Positions 8,353 through 13,658 of a stretch of 13,658 bases of DNA are shown piece after piece. This DNA is from Isohypsibius dastychi (lineage: Eukaryota; Tardigrada; Eutardigrada; Parachela; Isohypsibiidae), in NCBI GenBank assembly GCA_034696485.1, contig JAQIWT010000932.1, positions 1 through 13,658 on the forward strand, read 5' to 3'. The translations under genes were made by a program, and so were the position numbers. The notes beneath the pieces were generated by a model, which made no database searches, was not told the origin of the DNA, and was given only the letters and a program-made list of their open reading frames with translations. Each line of letters begins with the position of its first letter. The stretch's first letter is position 1.

Positions 8353-11300
8353 ATGATGGAATCAGTTAGAATTCGCGCTCTGCAGTTTGATCGGACCATC
8401 CCAGCCTACAATCCCACAAAATCTGCGCCATCCAAAACAATGGCTTCAGTGACAAACGCTCCACAAAAGAAAGCCGGCTTCCTTCCCGGAGATATTGTGA
8501 TGCGAAGTCAGCCTTGGATTTACTGCCTGCATCCGAAATTGTTCCACAAATACTGCTACCGATGTCTCATTCCGTTTTATCCGATTGGAGTGGATTCTGG
8601 AGACAAGAGCCCCACGACGAAAATCCTAAATTGCCATGGATGCGGATTGGCTAATTATTGTTCGGCGGAATGTCAAGTACGTTTGTTTGATTGCTGGATT
8701 TGATGAGAGAGTAGCTGAATTGTTTATTTACTCAAGATTTTGTGGTTGATATTGTGCTTTCCTTCGCCCACTCAGCTCGGCTAACTCACGTGCGCTTATG
8801 CCAATGTTGCACTGTGGACTCTAACTGCGTTCATTTACCCTTAACTCACCAGCTGCTTAATCAGAAGCCTACATAGTATAGTACCTGTCAATATATGAAA
8901 TTTCAATGTTTTGGCGAATTTTCGGTTTGGTATGAATAATGACCAGGCATCGCTAACTAAAAAATAACATTCCAAGGTCAGCATTTACAATTCAATGTGG
9001 CGCCTGACAGTCACCCTTATCAAGAACTGCTATGGTTGCTCTTTCGATTCAAATGTACTCGGTTCATGTTTTTGAGTTGAGGTTAGAATAGCATAACTCG
9101 ATTCTTCTCCTGACTAGATTAAGAGATCATGCATGAATTTGCGTTAGCCAATTCTTGAGAAACATGTCCGAATGATTTATGAATGAAGAGAATCTAATGC
9201 TTTGATCTTTGCTAACGTTCGTACGTCACACTGATTGAATTGAGTAGTTGGCTTTTGCGCAACTGCCACTACATGTTCTCCCGCTGCACTGATCGCTTCA
9301 ATGTGTGAGTGTGTGAAATTTCTGATGTTAAACTGCAGAACCTATTGCACTTGGCTGTAGAGAAAACAATCTCAGAGGCTTCCGGTTTGCACAATTATCC
9401 GAAGGTTTCCCCGCCCCCTTCCGGTTTAACACTGAACAATCCGAAGGGTTCCCCCCCCCCCTTCAAGTGAAACACATAACATTCCAAAGGATTTCCCCCC
9501 TTCCGGTGGAACACCTCAAAAGCCGAAGGGTTTCCCCCTTCCGGTGGAACACCTAACAACCCGAAGGGTTCCCCCCCTTCCGGTGAAACACCTCAAAAGC
9601 CGAAGGGTTTCCCCTTTCGGTGGAACGCATAACAATCCGAAGTGTTCCACCGCTCCCCCCTTTCGGTGGAACACCTAACAACCCTGCTGGTGGAACACCT
9701 AACAATCCAAAGGGTTCCCCCCTTCCGGTGGAACACCCAACAATCCGAAGGGTTTGACAGTGTGGGTGTAGCAGCCTGGCACTTGGGACTCCAAAGTGAA
9801 TTTTTTGAACTCTGCAAATTTTGGCGCGTAGCGCGGATCACGCAGCTAGTTGATCTTTATAAAGACACTGTTCTTTTTCAGAATGAAGACAAGAAAACCC
9901 GCCATGGACTGGAGTGTACCTCGATGCGATCACTGCGTGCAACAGGTGCTCAACTACAGCTGGACGAGCTCCTGACCTTGAAAGCCATCTTGAGAATCAA
10001 GGTGAACTCAAATTACCCGGTTTTATTTAACATGACTCAAACTATCAGAACGTAAAAATTGACCCGGTCCAGAAAGCCGGGCAACGTGTTATTATTCTTC
10101 TGCTATGATAAAGCATTCAAAACTGGAAAATCGGTTTTTCAGGCGAAGAACCTTGATGATGTTCCGGGTGCCTGTCAGCCAGAGACAGGTCGTGGCTTCG
10201 CGGACCTGATGTCCCATCAAGATGAGATTATGCAGGATCAAGCGCGCCTGGGCTACATCACTCAACTCCGTCAAAAACTAGCCGGCTTCTTATGGGAGGG
10301 TGACCTTTTGGAGATTCATACGTAAGAGCTGGTCGAATTGTGCAGTGATGTCCCGTCTAATATGGCGTTTTTCAGTTTGGTCGAAATTTACGGAAAAATC
10401 AAAATCAACTCGTTCGACCTTCGCGATGATTTTCTACGCCGCATTGGTGAGGGGGTCTACCTTGGCCCATCCATGTTCGATCATTCTTGCCAGAAGAACG
10501 CAGCGTTTCGATTCGAAGGAAAAGAATTGATCATTCATGCCATCGAGGAGATTTCCGACTTGAGCCAGGTAGGTGGTATTTCACGCCCCTTTTTCAATGA
10601 CAGTTTTCTTATGGCGCAAAGAATTCAATATCTTCATCAACAGGTCCGGCTATCGTACACGAATGTCTTCACATTCCGCGAGCTCCGCCAAACCGAACTG
10701 AAAGAATGGCATTATTTCGAGTGCACCTGCGACCTCTGCGCCAATCCCCACACCGACGCGGACCTCAAGTCCATTCTGTGCTACAATCCGAACTGTCATG
10801 AGCCACGTCCGTTGGATCAACGCGGCCAAGCTGATTGCCCGGCTTGTGGAGATCAGGGTAAGGCCACTACCGAGGACGGCCAGCCCAATGTCAATGAGAA
10901 CGAGCGTCGAATCAAACTGGCTAAACGGCTTGTCGGACTGGATTTCAAGCAGCATCAAAAGATCGACGCACTACGCGAGAAGTTCTTGGAGAGCGCTAAG
11001 AAAGGCCAACAAGGTAATCAGGCTTTCCTGGAAGAGATCGAATGGCGCTGTCAGCGTATCTTGGATACTGCTGGTCTCTTGTACCATCCTAGTAACGTTA
11101 TTCTGGGGGTCACTCTGGACACTTTGGGGAGAGTCCTTCTAACTGAGCGGAAAAAGGATATTCACCCACAGGCACTGGATCTTCTTCGAGGGGCCATTCC
11201 ATCGCTACGGTAAGGACATTTCCCAAGGTCATCAGTTGTGTGTTTCCATGTTATCATTATAGAAAGATATTGGGCAAGTTCGATCCGCGTCTGGGGCTTC

Positions 11301-11602
11301 AGTTGCTGACGGTGTCCATGTTGGAAATGGAGCAGATGATCGAAAAACCCTTCGACCATACGGCGATCAAACACGCAAGTGAGGCTGTGGAAATCTTTCG
11401 GGTCTGCAACGGCAGCGATCGACCGCTGTGCAAGATGGCGCAGCGTGTTAAGGGACGAGCTGAATTTCTGGCCAATAACCAGGTGGAGGACACCAAGGGC
11501 GTGCCGGAGATTGCTGACGTCCATTTAATGGTTGATACAGTCTTGCCAGTTTTGACCGACGTGCTCTTTTCGTCTTTGTATCCAAGACCACTCTTGAATT
11601 AA
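8353..11602 (+). CDS. SET and MYND domain protein (SMYD family, SMYD3/SMYDA-like), six exons, 573 aa
   Basis: Exons: 8353-8676, 9882-10001, 10143-10321, 10376-10568, 10644-11209 and 11263-11602, all GT-AG and phase-consistent (1722 bp). ATGATG at 8353 follows an in-frame TGA at 8329, which supports this start. Domains in order: the end of the SET N-flank (GFLPGDIVMRSQPW, residues 42-55); MYND zinc finger C68-x2-C71, C94-x2-C97, C103, C107, H116, C120; linker helices; core SET with INSF (218-221) and DHSC (243-246), then LSY (275-277); post-SET C299-x-C301-x2-C304; a further zinc ribbon C318, C323, C337, C340; and a helical TPR-like C-terminal domain (341-573). SMYD proteins methylate lysines on histones or cytosolic and muscle proteins using S-adenosylmethionine. 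Here the usual NHSC is DHSC, the following P-N is K-N, and no G-x-G SAM motif is seen before GFLPGD, so activity is doubtful. The spacing between the first two MYND Cys pairs is long (22 residues). Confidence 0.93.
9380..9755. repeat. Minisatellite, ~39-bp units, in SMYD intron 1
   Basis: About nine diverged units begin with TTCCGGTGGAACACC and end with CCGAAGGGTTT plus a C run. Unit starts are near 9380, 9419, 9462, 9501, 9539, 9578, 9616, 9661 and 9723; the last two units are rearranged, with a partial copy at ~9686. Each unit junction pairs GAAGGG with CCCTTC across a short C-rich loop, so the array could form a series of hairpins. It ends 126 bp before the exon-2 acceptor. Frames that stay open across it are a by-product of the repeat. 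Confidence 0.92.
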
Positions 11603-11671
11603 TTGTGTCGCGTTTGTGAAGGTGTGTGATGACATCATTCTTTACACATTCCAGCTAAGCTACAATAGTGT

Positions 11672-11677
11672 TTTATT
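11672..11677 (-). promoter_or_regulatory. Candidate polyadenylation signal, SLC41 gene
   Basis: TTTATT on the plus strand gives AATAAA on the minus strand, 270 nt beyond the SLC41 stop codon. I saw no nearer canonical hexamer on that strand. Its use would extend the SLC41 3' UTR across the SMYD 3' UTR. Confidence 0.5.
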
Positions 11678-11805
11678 CGAGTCTTTTTGGGAGATGTATG
11701 CGACTGTTAATCGGTTGTGGTCATGGAATAGCTTTTTTCTCCGTGTTTGAATCTGTCTGTTTTCGGTGGTGGGGGGTCCAGGAAAATAAGCCAGCTTTGT
11801 ATGTC

Positions 11806-11811
11806 AATAAA
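11806..11811 (+). promoter_or_regulatory. Polyadenylation signal, SMYD gene
   Basis: A canonical AATAAA lies 204 nt after the SMYD stop and is followed within ~10 nt by an A-rich stretch. It implies a transcript end near 11820-11835, beyond the likely end of the opposing SLC41 transcript. Confidence 0.6.
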
Positions 11812-11946
11812 AGTCACAGAAAAAAAAACTTTAACTCACAAAGTCACTGCAGGCACTTCATTTCCCAGCTCAAAACTCACGGCAGCCCAAAACTTGGGAG
11901 AAAAATGTGTTCTTTGGTTGTGAATGACATCGATACTGAGTGACAG

Positions 11947-13046
11947 TCAGAGCGGGGTGGACCCATTCAGATAGCCTAGAAGCTTGATAGTCTCGTTTCC
12001 AGACCCACCAAGCACAGCAGTCTCCTTGCTGTAATCCACAGGGGTGCCACAGATGTACATCAAGAAAAAACCGAGAGCCAGAAGTCCGGTTCCTAACAGA
12101 TCGCCCACAGCAGTCACATAGGGGATTGTCGTACTGTCCGGATCTATGAACCAACATTCAGACATTGTGACTGTCAAATTTGAGAATTCACCTTACCAAG
12201 TGCTTTCTTCCAAACGAAATGCGTGAGTATGTCAGCCAAGTACAACAGGAATGTCACTTGAATAAGTGCCATGATCAGAAACACGAATGCGAATCGCAGT
12301 GATATGCTGGTTGATCCGTCGACAAATGAGATGACAAAGAGGAACACCAAGTGGCCTGGAACGACCATTAACAACATCAGTCTGGCAGTGCGTGCATTGA
12401 TATTTGATGAAGAGCAGAATGCGTGGCAGGGAGTGCGGCAGAAGAGATAACCCGGGGGAACTCGCCCGGGCACCGAGTACGCAAGATGGAGGAATGTCGC
12501 AATGCGGCTGGCCTGAACCGAAACTATGTTTCCTCCAACGCCTGGAAATCTTAATGTCACATACACGACTTTTCAAGAAAGTTGCCAAAGGTCACCATTT
12601 ATGAGTGGTTGAAACATAGGCAGACCGTGGAAGTAGCTCAAGTCGCTATCAACCACTTTCTGAAGGATGACTCCTGAACAGCTGCTGATAATCATGGCCA
12701 TGATGACTGGCAGCCAGCCATGGAACAAAACATGGCGAGTGGTCGGCTCTTTGGCGGCGAGAAATGTCCACATTGGAATTAAAAGAAAGATGATGGTGAT
12801 TGTGATGGATGGGCCGACCATCCAGTGGTCCGTCTCTGGAAAAACAACATTGTCTCATTTTCTTATTTCGGGACATGCGACTTACTGAACGCCGACCAGT
12901 AGAGCAGTGTGAAACCAACTAACAGGCCAAGCGTCAAGATATCTCCAATGGTACCAGCCACAGGTGTCGCCACATTGTCCGGGTTGATGTTGAACCGCTT
13001 GGCAAGAAGAACAATGGATATCATAATCGAGTCTGAAGACAGATTT
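11947..13046 (-). CDS. SLC41: SLC41-family (MgtE-like) magnesium transporter, last four exons
   Basis: Minus-strand exons: 13046 (or 13032)-12886, 12835-12596, 12541-12197 and 12143-11947 (stop 11949-11947). Introns of 50, 54 and 53 bp are all phase 1. About 310 residues are present; the 5' part lies beyond the window. Visible are the repeat-1 signature NPDNVATPVAGTIGDILTLG, a loop and helices, the repeat-2 start INGVGGNIVSVQASRIATFL, a Cys-containing stretch leading to ARLMLLMVVPGHLVFLF, then ALIQVTFLLYLADIL and DPDSTTIPYVTAVGDLLGTG. These match the paired MgtE domains of animal SLC41 carriers, plasma-membrane proteins that move Mg2+. The acidic and proline residues of both ion-path motifs are kept, so function is probably retained. 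The start of the first exon is ambiguous: AG at 13048-13047 gives NLSSDSIMIS, AG at 13034-13033 a shorter version. The gene converges on the SMYD gene, with 344 bp between the stop codons. Confidence 0.94.
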
Positions 13047-13658
13047 CTGTGAGACAGGGCTTGGACTACTTTAAGCATTCAGTTGTGAGTGCGTCACGGA
13101 GGACCCCTGTGTGTGGGGGGGGGGTGAATTTTTGCAATTTACGGTGCTACAGTAAACTCTCTAAATCTGAACGCGCTCGGGACCGGCGAAGTCGTTCAGA
13201 ACTCGGAACTGTTCAGAATTTAGAGGGGGGACCCTTGAGGGGGTCCAAATTTTTAAGTGGAGGGTGGGGGGTGGCAGAGTACATTGGGGGGTCATTGACT
13301 TTAATCATCATCTCGATAGGGTGTTTTCCGGTCAATCTCCTTATGTACCTCAAGTTTTTGTTCAAGTGTAAGGTCTCTCCTCTTCGGAGAATCGGGTTCT
13401 TTTCGTTTAGACATGCTGACAGCAAACTGGAATTACAAAAAATTACAAAAGTATAGTTTCTGTTCACTTGGCAACTCAGTGTTCAGGTTATAGAGAGCCG
13501 AAATGAACAACCGGTTCCGTGCCGCCCGTTCAGAATTCAGAATTCGGAGCTGTTCAGAATTCGGAGATCCCCCCTAATATAATTTTAATGGGCGTTCGCC
13601 GGTGCCGGAGATAGCGTTCAGAATTCGGAACTGTTCAGAATTCGGAGCGTTCAGATCC
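13047..13658. repeat. Intron or 5' flank of SLC41 with GTTCAGAATTCGGA repeats and a foldback
   Basis: No SLC41 exon is recognisable here. GTTCAGAATTCGGA-type motifs occur at 13194-13208 (one change), 13211-13221, 13528-13538, 13552-13566, 13616-13630 and 13633-13647. Three pairs are visible; two are spaced 17 bp apart. At the first block CTCTAAATCTGAAC (13159-13172) mirrors GTTCAGAATTTAGAG (13211-13225), a near-perfect inverted repeat around a GC-rich core. A second small hairpin, GGACCC...GGGTCC, follows at ~13229-13246. The last block runs into the window edge. This looks like several copies of a short dispersed foldback element. Confidence 0.7.

Noticed and set aside
9380-9755. CRISPR-like array
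   Set aside because: Units are diverged tandem copies with no unique spacers between conserved repeats, and they lie in an animal intron.
9593-10055. Open frames on both strands across the minisatellite (82 and 137 codons)
   Set aside because: They exist because most repeat units lack stops in those frames; the plus frame merely runs into SMYD exon 2, which is entered by a clear acceptor at 9881.
10650-10958. 102-codon minus-strand frame opposite SMYD exon 5
   Set aside because: It is antisense to a well-supported coding exon and shows no independent signals.
12174-12918. Alternative minus-strand frames over the SLC41 exons
   Set aside because: They are shadows in other frames; the spliced frame matches SLC41 over its whole length.
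13049-13467. 135- and 84-codon frames at the right end
   Set aside because: They overlap on opposite strands and run through homopolymers and foldback repeats, with no protein character.

Overview
The window comes from an invertebrate animal nuclear genome. Genes are split by GT-AG introns, and most introns cluster tightly at 48-75 bp (54 bp recurs), with TTTTCAG/TTGCAG-type acceptors. The proteins are metazoan families: BACK-Kelch, SET-MYND and SLC41. The compact layout would suit an ecdysozoan such as a tardigrade, but nothing in the sequence fixes the species. There are no bacterial-style operons, RNA genes or CRISPR arrays.

Layout. Positions 1-2190 contain no gene I can name: an open frame entering from the left edge (1-222), an unassigned 181-residue minus-strand ORF (377-922), and sequence I cannot assign. 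Positions 2235-5945 (+) hold a ten-exon BACK-Kelch gene whose BTB half is not visible. Positions 5946-6644 are its 3' flank. Positions 6645-7305 (-) hold a short C-terminal fragment that resembles the tail of IBtk-like proteins; it carries a one-base frameshift and is probably a pseudogene. Positions 7306-8352 are intergenic, with a 16-G run and a possible SMYD promoter. Positions 8353-11602 (+) hold a complete six-exon SET-MYND (SMYD-family) gene of 573 codons, with a ~39-bp minisatellite in its first intron. Positions 11947-13046 (-) hold the last four exons of an SLC41 (MgtE-like) magnesium transporter, convergent with the SMYD gene; their predicted 3' ends overlap. Positions 13047-13658 are repeat-rich intron or flank with GTTCAGAATTCGGA motifs and a foldback structure.

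The genes look like independent neighbours, not a functional cluster: a probable ubiquitin-ligase adaptor relative, a putative (possibly catalytically dead) lysine methyltransferase and an ion transporter. I found no convincing new biological system. The points most worth checking are the degenerate SET active site of the SMYD protein, the missing or blocked 5' end of the Kelch gene, the frameshifted IBtk-like tail, two stop-free introns whose lengths are multiples of three, the hairpin-forming minisatellite and the foldback repeats at the right end.
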